42,748 nucleotides of DNA, from IMG/VR virus record IMGVR_UViG_3300025133_000235, positions 1 to 42,748 of that record. One strand, 5' to 3'. Below, piece after piece: positions 33,435-42,413 of the stretch; within the stretch, counting starts at the first letter, position 1, and each line of letters starts with the position of its first letter. The notes under the pieces were generated by a model. It was not told where the DNA came from and ran no database searches. It was given only the letters and a program-made list of their open reading frames with translations. This stretch comes from a virus. The translations under genes were made by a program, and so were the position numbers.

Positions 33435-34615
33435 CAGATATTCAATATCTCTTGCTTTTCAGCATCTGCCTCTTCTTGAAGTTCACCAAATTCTTTAAGA
33501 ATCTCTGCTCTCTCAATTCCCCATTCAGTATCAGTCTTAGCTGCATAATCAGAACTATGATATAAGCTACCATTAGTTCCAGAAAATTCATCAAGTACAA
33601 AATACTGAAGTACACGAATAGCACCATCACCTTCATGACTAGCACAAGGAATAGCCCCTATATGTGTAGGATCCACTAAACAATTATGAGTAGCTGTAGT
33701 ATCCCTTTGATAACCACGTATGTAGTTAAGACCACCAAGATGTAAACCTTTTACACAAGAGCGATGATTATCTGTATTCACATAACTCCATGAAGGAAGT
33801 CTATGTACACAACCTACACGTATAAAGTGCCCCGAGTCTACAAACCCATTATCTCCTTCACAGAAGAACGCATCTCCACTTGTTCCCATCATCACTGGTT
33901 GAAAGAGTCTATCTTCATTCTCAATATCAGCCTCTACCCTCTTTTTAATTCCAGTATTTTCATCATACTCATACTTATAACGAGAAACCTGTTCACCACT
34001 TTCAGTATCAAACTTAGTCATAATCTCCTGAGAGACTTTATAAGTAGCAAGAAGTCCCTCTTTAGTAACTTGCACTTGATTTACTGTTGAAAGTTCTTGT
34101 GCACGTTCTTCTGTAAAACCATCCTCTATACACTCACTTACCTTTTCAGGGCTAACATATACAGCATTGATGTAAGTAAAGAACCTTTCTGAAAAATTAG
34201 AAGCTTCTTCATCAGAATAACCACGAAGAATTGGATTCCTTAACCATCTTGTCCATAACTTAATAAGTGGATCAGCAGAAATATCTGCATCAAGACTCTC
34301 TAAGATATTGTCTACAAGTTGTTTAGGCATTGCAATCCTACTTGGATGTCCATCCACATTAAGATGAAATGTTCCCCTGTTAGAAACTAAGATATTAGGA
34401 CACTTACTTTCTACATACTCCTTATCAGTAATAACTGTAAGTGGTAGAAAATCAGCAATAATTGACTTGAGTTCCTCAATAGTGCTTGCATTCTCTGCAG
34501 CTTCCTGCAGCTTAACCATTTCATTCCACCTTTCTTGCGAAAAAGGAATGCCAAATTGCTCATTATTAACTGAGCCTGTAATTGAATTACTTGTCTTGTT
34601 TAATGTAATCATCAT
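33434..34615 (-). CDS. rIIB: rIIB-like protein (393 aa)
   Basis: It is immediately downstream of rIIA, as in T4 and other crAss-like phages. The conserved rIIB core is visible: HRLPSWSYVNTDNHRSCVKGLHLGGL about three quarters along, followed by N-C-L-V-D-P-T-H. The N-terminal part has a PxSQERWNEM helix and the C-terminus is acidic. I place the start at the paired ATGs at 34615/34612; the longer frame to 34675 lies inside rIIA and adds a hydrophobic, AT-encoded extension. It overlaps the rIIA end by 29 nt. In T4, rIIA and rIIB are membrane-associated proteins involved in lysis inhibition and superinfection-related defence; their role in crAss-like phages is unknown. Confidence 0.8.
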   Translation of the reverse strand: MMITLNKTSNSITGSVNNEQFGIPFSQERWNEMVKLQEAAENASTIEELKSIIADFLPLTVITDKEYVESKCPNILVSNRGTFHLNVDGHPSRIAMPKQLVDNILESLDADISADPLIKLWTRWLRNPILRGYSDEEASNFSERFFTYINAVYVSPEKVSECIEDGFTEERAQELSTVNQVQVTKEGLLATYKVSQEIMTKFDTESGEQVSRYKYEYDENTGIKKRVEADIENEDRLFQPVMMGTSGDAFFCEGDNGFVDSGHFIRVGCVHRLPSWSYVNTDNHRSCVKGLHLGGLNYIRGYQRDTTATHNCLVDPTHIGAIPCASHEGDGAIRVLQYFVLDEFSGTNGSLYHSSDYAAKTDTEWGIERAEILKEFGELQEEADAEKQEILNI

Positions 34616-37115
34616 TTTTATAATCAATATAGTTTTTAAACTTAAAATACTCGCTAACTTCAGATGTGCGATCATCTATATTAAGATCACAATCTAACAT
34701 ATGTAAATATTGGGTATAAATATCATTGATGTCATAAGCAACTTGTGTTTGCATAACATCATAAATTTTACAATCCTTAACCTCTTCAGGAAGATTGTAT
34801 TGTTTTTGTACTTCAGCAATCATATCTTCATCACCACTCTCAAATGCATCTTGAATTTCAACAAGCTTATTATAGTGTTCAAATATGTCTACCTTAATAT
34901 TACCATTAAGATAATTAGGACAACTCCTATAATAATTCTCAAATAAATCTTTTGCCGCTTGTGCACTTCTATCCATAAAATACCAACATTGCTTGTGTCT
35001 TATAACTCTTTGACACATTTCATGATCTTCCTTTTGCAATTTATAAATTGTATAACCGTGAATCATTCTTGAGTGTGCTGTTAAAACACCATCTTCTACT
35101 GTTTCAAAAAATTCATCAATGTACTTATGATGTTTGAAATACTTCTCATACTTTTTTGCAATTAGAATTACACACTCATCATTGTATAAATGAAAATTAT
35201 ACTCATTCTTCAATATCTTACTTGCAAACCTAAGTTTTTCCTTATCCTCTGTAAATCCATAATATAAATTACCACTGTAGTTTACAAGATCTGCAAGACG
35301 TTCTTCATGGTTCTGTAGAGATAAGCTATACTCATTATATGTATAATCATAACTTTTACGAGTACTATCATAAGATCTAATAGTGATCATTTGATTCTGA
35401 ACTCTCCATTCTTCTGGTGTAAGTGTACGATTAAGAATATCATGTTGTTCAAGTCTCTCATAGGACTTCTTATAATCTTCAGAAACCTCAATTTCATCAT
35501 AGTTGATATAACTATCTTCAAGAACACTCCACAGAAGCTCTTGATGCTCCCTATAACGTTCTAATTCCAAACCTGTTATATCAGGTGTCTTATTATCAGG
35601 TGTTATAAGAATAAATGATCCTTTCTCCTGTGCCTGTGTGATATAGTAATCACGATTATTAACAGCGCTTATAGTTCCTACATAAATAGGACGATTAATA
35701 TATGTATACCATGAAAGACAGTCTTCTCTATTAATCTTTTTACCATTATAACTCACAAGTCTAACATTCAAACCCTTAAAGAATTTTTCAAACGTACTAT
35801 ATCTCAATTTCTTATTACCGGGAAAAGCAGGTTTAAGACTATTAAGTGACACAAATTTTCCAATCCTTCCTATTACAGATGTACTTTCAGCATTTGTGAT
35901 AAGGCTTACACATGTGTTAACCCAAGTAGGAAAATCATCTAATTTCAATTCCTCTTTTACAAGTTCTTCTGCTTCATCTCTAACATCCTGAATCTTCTTC
36001 AAAATGAAATTCTTAGTATGGTCACTCCACACTATAGACTCTCTAGAACTGGTAACTTCAACACCCTCATTAAGTACAATATCTTCACCCGTAGCTTCGT
36101 CCTCAATTACTGATCTTATAGGACACTTAATAGCAACATTTGCATAAATATCCTCAAGCTCAAGTTCTTTGAAATCAATAACACCATAACATACTCCAAT
36201 ATTAGAATCTGGCTTACACACAAGAACATGTGGTTTACCATAATGATAACTATCACTGATTATGATATTATCAGATTCATAAGCAAGACTTGCACGAAAT
36301 TCATGCGGACGTTCATATCCATCTTCCTCAATTGTCTTAAACAGGATATTCTCAAAGTACAATAGTTGTGAAGATACTGCATCCTCAAAAGAGCGTCTAT
36401 TATGACGTTTAACAGGAACATTAATCTTGGTATAATTCTTACTATCAGTTGCCTGATAATAGATCTTTGCACCATTATCCCATTCTACAAAGTTGTTCTC
36501 TTCTTCTGTCTCAAGATCAAACTTAGGAACCAAACTATCAATTTTATAAGCATAACAGTTGAACTTAAACAGCTTACCATTGTATGCTGTCTCAACAGTA
36601 TAATACTTACACCTTGTACTTAATGCAACCTTATTACCAAATCCCCATGCTCCAAGTGCTGAAGCACTATTCCTTTTAGTACTATAACCAAGTTGAAAGT
36701 ATCCATATAACCTTGATTCTCCTACTCCTACACCATGATCAATAACCTCAAAGGTATCACAAAATCCACCACCTGAGCCTTCATAATAATTAAGGTACAC
36801 ATTGTCGTCATCACTTAACCATGTAAGGTCATAGTAATCAGGTTTCCAATTACTATCCTCGTACTTTTCACCAGTTCTACTAATGAAATAATCTTCTACT
36901 TGAGCCTCTCCACTTAAGATTTCTTTTGCAATTCTTTTTTCTAATTGCGCGTCTACTGCATTGGAAGCAAGCTCCCTTACAGTACTTTCTACAGGTTTAG
37001 TATATTGATTAATCTGCAAAGTATCCAGTACCATTTTCTTAGCACCTTTACTAATCTCTTTTTCAATACCCTTAGTTCCCTGTGTATTACTAATTTCTAT
37101 CTGTTGTATAGCCAT
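34587..37115 (-). CDS. rIIA: rIIA-like GHKL ATPase (842 aa)
   Basis: A GHKL (Bergerat-fold) ATPase domain occupies the N-terminal third. The N box is E48-L-A-S-N52-A-V-D55; the G1 box is VIDHGVGV (about residues 136-143) and the G2 box is GAWGFGNKVALS (about 167-178). The C-terminal 500 residues are a Tyr-, Asn- and charge-rich region without known motifs. Size is near T4 rIIA (725 aa). It is preceded by a 117-nt gap containing a 55-nt hairpin, and its 3' end overlaps rIIB. The assignment rests on the ATPase signature plus the adjacent rIIB; the function in this phage is not known. Confidence 0.87.
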   Translation of the reverse strand: MAIQQIEISNTQGTKGIEKEISKGAKKMVLDTLQINQYTKPVESTVRELASNAVDAQLEKRIAKEILSGEAQVEDYFISRTGEKYEDSNWKPDYYDLTWLSDDDNVYLNYYEGSGGGFCDTFEVIDHGVGVGESRLYGYFQLGYSTKRNSASALGAWGFGNKVALSTRCKYYTVETAYNGKLFKFNCYAYKIDSLVPKFDLETEEENNFVEWDNGAKIYYQATDSKNYTKINVPVKRHNRRSFEDAVSSQLLYFENILFKTIEEDGYERPHEFRASLAYESDNIIISDSYHYGKPHVLVCKPDSNIGVCYGVIDFKELELEDIYANVAIKCPIRSVIEDEATGEDIVLNEGVEVTSSRESIVWSDHTKNFILKKIQDVRDEAEELVKEELKLDDFPTWVNTCVSLITNAESTSVIGRIGKFVSLNSLKPAFPGNKKLRYSTFEKFFKGLNVRLVSYNGKKINREDCLSWYTYINRPIYVGTISAVNNRDYYITQAQEKGSFILITPDNKTPDITGLELERYREHQELLWSVLEDSYINYDEIEVSEDYKKSYERLEQHDILNRTLTPEEWRVQNQMITIRSYDSTRKSYDYTYNEYSLSLQNHEERLADLVNYSGNLYYGFTEDKEKLRFASKILKNEYNFHLYNDECVILIAKKYEKYFKHHKYIDEFFETVEDGVLTAHSRMIHGYTIYKLQKEDHEMCQRVIRHKQCWYFMDRSAQAAKDLFENYYRSCPNYLNGNIKVDIFEHYNKLVEIQDAFESGDEDMIAEVQKQYNLPEEVKDCKIYDVMQTQVAYDINDIYTQYLHMLDCDLNIDDRTSEVSEYFKFKNYIDYKNDDYIKQDK

Positions 37116-37167
37116 AATTTAATTATCAAACTGTATATCATATCCCATTTTAAATTGTTTTAAAGAC

Positions 37168-37222
37168 CCAGCCCTTATACAGGTTTACCCGTACTTAGGC
37201 AACTACACAGTATAAAGGCTGG
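37168..37222 (-). promoter_or_regulatory. 55-nt structured hairpin between the exonuclease gene and rIIA
   Basis: Read on the - strand, CCAGCCTTTATAC pairs over 13 positions with GTATAAGGGCTGG (one G-U). The 29-nt interior can form a second short helix (GTTGCC against GG-T-AAAC with a bulge). The run GGGTCTTTAAAA follows, a weak T-tract. It starts 11 nt after the exonuclease stop and ends 53 nt before rIIA. It may be an attenuator, a processing site or a weak terminator; the sequence alone does not decide. Confidence 0.65.
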
Positions 37223-37232
37223 TATCATAATA

Positions 37233-37976
37233 TTATAATTTGTCTGTTGTCTTTTTCATTCGAGTGTCTCTCCAACGATGTCCACAGTCATTACAACTAT
37301 AGCGCTGGTATTCAGCTACCCTTGTTATATAAGTTCCACGTTTTTGTTTATGAATACTTCCACATGATGGACAATCACTTCTATCTCCTCCCTGCATTAT
37401 GCCCATATGTTGTCTGGGTGTTATATACGGAAGCATTTCTTCATGTAGTCCTTGAAGAATAATTACATCATTTTTACAATAATCAATCATCTTCTTTAAA
37501 GCTTGCCTATCATTATGATGACATACATCAATCCAAAGTGGAAGACCACCTGTACTAACCTTTCCACCAACTCCTGCATACTTTGCAAGATAATCAAGCT
37601 TTCCACTGTTAGTATTAAAGACTTTTCTTGCTTGTTTATAGGTATCTTCTTTAGGTAAGTCACCAAGTGGTGGTAATTTATGAAAGAACAATCTTCCCAT
37701 TATCCAAGGAATATCAAATCTGTCACTATTATGTCCAACAATACTGTCAGCTTGTAAAAGAATTTTACTAATCTTCTGTAACATCTTTTTATCACACTGA
37801 TCTGCTGTCCATTTTAAAAAATGTACCGTATCTTCATCACTCCATTTGTAACAAATACAAACAATCTTCCTTTCCTCAAGTATTGCTTCTGGTGGTACAA
37901 ATATCTTAGTACCTGATCTCCAAAAGTACCCCTTGTTGGGGGATGTTTCAATGTCAATATATAGTATCTTTGCCAT
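37233..37976 (-). CDS. DnaQ-like 3'-5' exonuclease with C-terminal zinc ribbon (247 aa)
   Basis: All three exonuclease motifs are present: ExoI Y-I-D8-I-E10-T, ExoII GHNSDRFDIPW (about residues 82-92), and ExoIII Y-C-K-N-D-V-I (about 168-174). It is an RNase H-fold, predicted 3'-5' exonuclease of the type found in many crAss-like phages, and could proofread or resect DNA ends. The C-terminal 50 residues add a zinc ribbon (C-P-S-C then C-N-D-C separated by about 25 residues). It starts 4 nt after the primase stop region and is followed by the structured 37168-37222 element. Confidence 0.87.
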   Translation of the reverse strand: MAKILYIDIETSPNKGYFWRSGTKIFVPPEAILEERKIVCICYKWSDEDTVHFLKWTADQCDKKMLQKISKILLQADSIVGHNSDRFDIPWIMGRLFFHKLPPLGDLPKEDTYKQARKVFNTNSGKLDYLAKYAGVGGKVSTGGLPLWIDVCHHNDRQALKKMIDYCKNDVIILQGLHEEMLPYITPRQHMGIMQGGDRSDCPSCGSIHKQKRGTYITRVAEYQRYSCNDCGHRWRDTRMKKTTDKL

Positions 37977-37980
37977 ACAA

Positions 37981-38958
37981 TTATTTTATGTTCTTACTAT
38001 GAAGGTATTCCGTAAGAGCCTCACAACTATATTTCTTTACATAGTCACTTGGATCCTTAGGCATTCCCTGTGGTATATTTACGTAATCTGCCTCAATATC
38101 TGTTGTTAATCTTATAGAGTTTTGCACACCTGCTTCATCATTATCATAGAAAACGACAATACGTGTAAATCTCTCTTTCAATTCTTTCACAAGTTTTTCT
38201 GGTAATACTGGGTATTCTGCTTGTGGTGAAATTACGTTGTAGTCCATAGATGTTAAAGTTAACACATCTTTCATAGCTTTGGTTATTATTAATAACTCTC
38301 CAGTTTCTGGTAGTTGTTTATAACCATTAATATCCGTATTCTTACAGTTAGATCTCCATTTCTTCTTCCTCTCTGCAAACGGACGATAAATCTTACAACG
38401 ATCATCAAATTTATAAGCATAAACTGGATCATCGTATTTATATGTGTGAAAAAGATTACCATTAATCCATACCTTATGGCAACAATAAATCTCATTCTTA
38501 TTTAAAAGGTATTCAGTAGCACAAAATTGTTCCCACCACTTTATATCCTTCTTCAAGAAGGGCATGTAGGTAAACTTAATTTTTGATCGTATAGTCCTTC
38601 CACTCCTTCTTGCATCAGCACTTCTTACCACTGGTTTATAATCCTGAAGATATCCATCATCAAGTCCTATGCGAAAGTCATAATTAATCCTACGAAGTAT
38701 TTCATAGAAATTTTCAACCTCACATATCTTTCCTACCATTTCAAAACAATCACCACCAAACTCTCTCCTCTTGGTATTATCTATAAAAAACAGTGTTCCA
38801 TAACCATTATACCAATACCAACAACCGGGATTACTGTCCTCTCTAAGTGGGTTACAGTAATAATTTCCAATTTCTGGCCTGTGTTTCATGTACTTTTGAA
38901 ATATATCTTCCTGACTAACATGTTTGAGAAGTGATTCTTTATTTAACTCCTCACGCAT
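37981..38958 (-). CDS. DnaG-type DNA primase (325 aa)
   Basis: The N-terminus carries a primase zinc-binding-like region (YYCNPLREDSNPGC, GGDCFEMV). The C-terminal half carries a TOPRIM domain with the metal-binding D-N-D-E-A-G in VVFYDNDEAG and a final KDPSDYVK motif. The first TOPRIM acidic position (usually E in an h-x-E-G pattern) reads ITKAMKDV, with Lys in its place; related phage primases show the same variation. It synthesises RNA primers for the replisome with the DnaB-like helicase. It follows a terminator, so it may start a new transcript. Length is short compared with bacterial DnaG (about 580 aa), as for phage forms. Confidence 0.87.
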   Translation of the reverse strand: MREELNKESLLKHVSQEDIFQKYMKHRPEIGNYYCNPLREDSNPGCWYWYNGYGTLFFIDNTKRREFGGDCFEMVGKICEVENFYEILRRINYDFRIGLDDGYLQDYKPVVRSADARRSGRTIRSKIKFTYMPFLKKDIKWWEQFCATEYLLNKNEIYCCHKVWINGNLFHTYKYDDPVYAYKFDDRCKIYRPFAERKKKWRSNCKNTDINGYKQLPETGELLIITKAMKDVLTLTSMDYNVISPQAEYPVLPEKLVKELKERFTRIVVFYDNDEAGVQNSIRLTTDIEADYVNIPQGMPKDPSDYVKKYSCEALTEYLHSKNIK

Positions 38959-38974
38959 ACATTTAGATTGTAAA

Positions 38975-39002
38975 GGGACTCCCCCATAAATAGAGGAGTC
39001 CC
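38975..39002 (-). terminator. Hairpin terminator after the SSB-like gene
   Basis: Read on the - strand, GGGACTCC (39002-38995) pairs with GGAGTCCC (38982-38975) around a 12-nt loop. The T-run after it is short (TTTAC), so termination may be partial. It lies 11 nt past the SSB-like stop and 17 nt before the primase ATG. Confidence 0.75.
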
Positions 39003-39013
39003 ATTATAATAAC

Positions 39014-39805
39014 TTAGTCGTCTAATACATCCTGAATGTCAGCAGTAGATGCTTGAGCCATTGTTTCTGCAGGTTGCTCACTTGCTGGAGTAGGCGTATA
39101 TACCTGAAGATCAAAACTCTCCTGATAATCACCTTTCCAAGCGTAGTTATCCAAAGCTTTACGGAGATACTTCACATAGTTACTACCACCACGAAGTACA
39201 ACATTGTTATACACTGCTTGATAAAACTTCTGATTGTTCTCTGTAACTCCACACAACATACGTACTTGATGTGTACTGAATGCGCCTACATACTCATTGA
39301 GTTCATCAACATCTCCTGCAATAAGATCTGCCCAAGAAGTATCCAGAATAAATTCTGTACCTTCTTTACGAACATCAATCTTACTCCATATCTGTAGAAA
39401 GCTATAAAGATTGCCTTCACCTACCATTGCTGGTCTCACACCATCAGTGTTAAACCACTCATAAGCAGACAATCCTGCTTCATCAGCTGCCCATGCAGTA
39501 TTCCCTACATTATTAATAAACTCTTGCTTATTACCATCACGATTAAAGCGTTCATTGTTTTCCAACCAGAATGTAGTTTTGGTTAGAAGATCAAGTTCTT
39601 CATTCCTTAACCAAATCTCAAGCCTAAGCTTTTCACCATCATCATCAACGGTAGTATACACTGGTTCTGTGATATCATCAACATCACGTCCTTGCAACTC
39701 AGAAAGTTCCTGAGCTGTAGGATTAATGCCTACAATATCAAAATCCACAAGTCCTGTATATAACTTGCGCTCTTTAAATTCAATTGTATCTCCTCTTAAT
39801 GCCAT
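39014..39805 (-). CDS. Putative single-stranded-DNA-binding protein (263 aa)
   Basis: The N-terminus (GDTIEFKERKLYTGLVDFDIVGINPT) resembles a conserved family in crAss-like and related Bacteroidota phages found among replication genes. The protein is beta-rich, followed by a low-complexity linker (TPTPASEQPAETMAQ) and an acidic tail ending DIQDVLDD. A beta-barrel core with a flexible linker and acidic tip is the architecture of ssDNA-binding proteins, and it lies beside primase, helicase and Sak4. The SSB label is therefore inference; no OB-fold motif can be proven by eye. It starts 3 nt after the amber stop of the 201-aa gene, in the same frame. Confidence 0.5.
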   Translation of the reverse strand: MALRGDTIEFKERKLYTGLVDFDIVGINPTAQELSELQGRDVDDITEPVYTTVDDDGEKLRLEIWLRNEELDLLTKTTFWLENNERFNRDGNKQEFINNVGNTAWAADEAGLSAYEWFNTDGVRPAMVGEGNLYSFLQIWSKIDVRKEGTEFILDTSWADLIAGDVDELNEYVGAFSTHQVRMLCGVTENNQKFYQAVYNNVVLRGGSNYVKYLRKALDNYAWKGDYQESFDLQVYTPTPASEQPAETMAQASTADIQDVLDD

Positions 39806-39808
39806 ATT

Positions 39809-40414
39809 CTAATAACTATTGTTTGTAGCTTCTTCAAGTTCAATTTCTTCTGTCATTGACATATTCTCTATGTCTTCAACTATTTCTTCTGCTGTTGGTT
39901 CTACCACAGCCTCTTCCTGAGTAATAGGTGCAATACTGTAAACATCGCTGTTTACCTGTTGTTGTTCAACAATTGTCAATTCCAAATGATTCTCCTGTGT
40001 AGTATCCAAGTTATACTGTGCTACAAGATTGTCATAAAGACTCTTGTTATTCACACCCATACTTGTTTTCTTCACCAAAATAGTCGCTGGAATTGAAACC
40101 TCTTCTCCCTGAGTATTAATTACCTTGGTATTATCACCAACCACAAAGATGTAGTTATCTACTCCTTGTACCCAATGCACAATCTCTGTATTCTCAAATA
40201 CAGGTTCATCATTAGACCCTACATTATTGAATAACTCCAATGTTGTTTGGGCTAACATGTTAAACACAATTTTGCGCTTTGCGCTTCTTACAACCTCGTC
40301 ATTCTCATCCCTGCTTAAGGGCATGAGACTCATGACAAGCTTATCAGGAAATACTTCAGCTTTAGGCTGACGTTGATTCCTGATACTTCTTTTTCCAAAT
40401 GAAAACTCTATCAT
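39809..40414 (-). CDS. Hypothetical protein of the replication operon (201 aa)
   Basis: The N-terminal half is basic and beta-rich (FSFGKRSIRNQRQP, KRKIVFNMLAQTTLELF) and the C-terminal 50 residues are very acidic (EEAVVEPTAEEIVEDIENMSMTEEIELEE). No family is recognised. It overlaps the Sak4-like stop by 4 nt (ATGA). It ends in TAG, and the following SSB-like gene continues in the same reading frame. It could be a partner of the SSB-like or helicase protein. Confidence 0.72.
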   Translation of the reverse strand: MIEFSFGKRSIRNQRQPKAEVFPDKLVMSLMPLSRDENDEVVRSAKRKIVFNMLAQTTLELFNNVGSNDEPVFENTEIVHWVQGVDNYIFVVGDNTKVINTQGEEVSIPATILVKKTSMGVNNKSLYDNLVAQYNLDTTQENHLELTIVEQQQVNSDVYSIAPITQEEAVVEPTAEEIVEDIENMSMTEEIELEEATNNSY

Positions 40415-41208
40415 AATTTATAAACTTTGTCCCAATATGAGACTAATTTGTCATCTACTTTTTCCATAATAACAAGGTCTTGTCCAGTAAGGTGTGCTGG
40501 TCTTGCTTCACACTCAACTCCACGTCCTTTAAAGGATAACATTGTCTTATCTTTATTTCTATACAAATAACCAATAGCATCACTATTAGCTGATGTAATT
40601 CTACTAATCTTGCCTGTTAAATCCAGACCTCCTGTAATAATCTCCTTACCTTCTGAAGTGATATACTTATCCTTCAGGTGTCCAAGGAGAATCACATTAG
40701 GTGCTAATCTATCAGTTATTTTCATCCACTTCTTAAAAGACTCTCTTAACCAGAAATATCCAGCACCATTAGGTAATGTAAGAACTGATTCCCACTTACT
40801 CTTAGGCAAGAACTGTCCACCTTGTCTATTGAAACTCTTTCCAATATTTGAATTCATATAGGCTTCAGTAGCATCCCACTCACACATATCCTCTATAGCA
40901 GTAATTGTGTCTATTGCAACATATGTATAAGGATACTTTCCTGTTTCCTTCTTCTGTCCAAGAATGCTATTTGCTACTTCCTGATAGGAAACATCATCTT
41001 CATTCTTTTTATCACTCACCTTAAGACAATCAATCTTAATCTTGAGTGCATCTACATAATCACTACCTTCTTCAAAATCAAGAAGAAGGCAATTTGGTAA
41101 CATTGAAACCAAGGTAGTCTTTCCAGACTTTGGTTTACTGAATATTATCAAATTCTTAGGATTATGCAAGTCTGATTTAATAATCTCTTTTGGTAATAAA
41201 TCTGTCAT
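40411..41208 (-). CDS. Sak4-like RecA-fold ATPase (265 aa)
   Basis: P-loop recombination ATPase of the Sak4/RecA-like group. Walker A is in IIFSKPKSGKTTLVSM near the N-terminus, LLLDFEEGSDY follows, and the Walker B-like segment is in TYVAIDTITAIED. Further on, VILLGHLKD supplies the sensor-like position. Such proteins promote single-strand annealing or strand exchange with an SSB and are typical of crAss-like replication modules. I chose the ATG at 41208; a GTG at 41217 would add three residues and overlap the helicase stop. The size matches Sak4-type proteins (about 220-270 aa). Confidence 0.82.
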   Translation of the reverse strand: MTDLLPKEIIKSDLHNPKNLIIFSKPKSGKTTLVSMLPNCLLLDFEEGSDYVDALKIKIDCLKVSDKKNEDDVSYQEVANSILGQKKETGKYPYTYVAIDTITAIEDMCEWDATEAYMNSNIGKSFNRQGGQFLPKSKWESVLTLPNGAGYFWLRESFKKWMKITDRLAPNVILLGHLKDKYITSEGKEIITGGLDLTGKISRITSANSDAIGYLYRNKDKTMLSFKGRGVECEARPAHLTGQDLVIMEKVDDKLVSYWDKVYKL

Positions 41209-41210
41209 TT

Positions 41211-42413
41211 CTAACACAATCGTTGTTTAAATTTTGGGTTTGCGTATTGTTTATAATCTTTAATAGTGTGTGGTGCTGGTAATTCAGCAAATCCACCAAT
41301 CTCTCCTAAAAAGTGTAGCCCATATGCTACATCATCAACTCCATAGGAATTCTTCAGAACATGAAGACTACGAAATCTGTTATAACCTTTAGCATTTACG
41401 AAACTATCCACTTCATAATCCAGATACTTAACCATTCCATATCTCCAAGGATTAAATAGTGCAATTGCGGCATCACTGTCATTAAACATATTTCCGCTAC
41501 CTTTGAAATCTGTTTCCATGGGGGCCATCTCCACTTCTTTAGAAAACCTTCTTTGTGAATCTGAAGTAGCCCTGTTAAATTGACTAACAGCCACTATACT
41601 TGCTCCAAATACATCCCTAAGTTTTCCACTGGCATACTCTGTCATCTTATTAAGAGTACCTCTATCATCTAAGCCTTGCTCATGTGTGCACTTACCCATA
41701 TGATCAATAGCACAAAGATATACATGCCGCTTATCAATAGGAAAGAATTTTGCAAACATCTTATGAACCTGCACTTTTTCACCATAGATTGTTATCTCTA
41801 TTGTTTTTGCAGTTCCAAATCTGATAGTCTCACAATCTCCCTTGAAGGGGCTTTTTCCTTGTCTGTAGATCTTAATAACCTTATCATCACTGGTAACATA
41901 AGTACCATTATCCATGATCTTATTCACCATCCACCTATAAATTCCAGTAGGATTCTCTGGTCCATCATTGATGATTACAGTGTCTTCCATTTTTTCAAAG
42001 TACTTCCTATAGCCTGTTATCAAGGCATATACATCATCAGGAATTCTACTCCTGTGCTCTCCCCACCTAAAAAGAGTAGGAACATCACACATAATCTGGT
42101 GATCTTGCCAAAGTTTCATACATATCCACTTGGCAATCTTATACTCTTTAGGTCTTTCCATACTCTTATAAAGTACTGTGAATTTCACATCCTTATCTTC
42201 ACCATTCTCCTGAATCCATTGATATGGGTTTAGCACATACGAGAGATCACAATAACTTGTTTTTCCTGTACCACTATTACCACCAAGTAGAGTATATGTC
42301 TTAGGAATTATACCTACATGTTCTCCTATCTTTGGAAAACCAATAGGAATCCAGAGAGTATTTCCAGCTCTACCATCATCAATATTATCCTGTACATTAT
42401 TGAATATGCTCAT
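41211..42413 (-). CDS. DnaB-like replicative helicase (400 aa)
   Basis: RecA-fold helicase core. Walker A is GGNSGTGKT (residues 44-52) and Walker B ends in D237 (LCAIDHMG). A motif VAVSQFNRA follows, and then a GSGNMFNDSDAAIALFNP segment. It unwinds the replication fork and works with the primase further down the block. It lacks the usual N-terminal DnaB domain. An extra region of roughly 55-60 residues (about 175-233) sits just before Walker B. The stop is TAG (41211-41213), followed 2 nt later by the ATG of the Sak4-like gene. Start overlaps the 71-aa stop by 4 nt. Confidence 0.9.
   Translation of the reverse strand: MSIFNNVQDNIDDGRAGNTLWIPIGFPKIGEHVGIIPKTYTLLGGNSGTGKTSYCDLSYVLNPYQWIQENGEDKDVKFTVLYKSMERPKEYKIAKWICMKLWQDHQIMCDVPTLFRWGEHRSRIPDDVYALITGYRKYFEKMEDTVIINDGPENPTGIYRWMVNKIMDNGTYVTSDDKVIKIYRQGKSPFKGDCETIRFGTAKTIEITIYGEKVQVHKMFAKFFPIDKRHVYLCAIDHMGKCTHEQGLDDRGTLNKMTEYASGKLRDVFGASIVAVSQFNRATSDSQRRFSKEVEMAPMETDFKGSGNMFNDSDAAIALFNPWRYGMVKYLDYEVDSFVNAKGYNRFRSLHVLKNSYGVDDVAYGLHFLGEIGGFAELPAPHTIKDYKQYANPKFKQRLC

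Noticed and set aside
34616-34675. Longer rIIB start at 34675
   Set aside because: The extra 20 residues are encoded within the rIIA 3' end and look like low-complexity shadow sequence; the ATG pair at 34612-34615 fits better.
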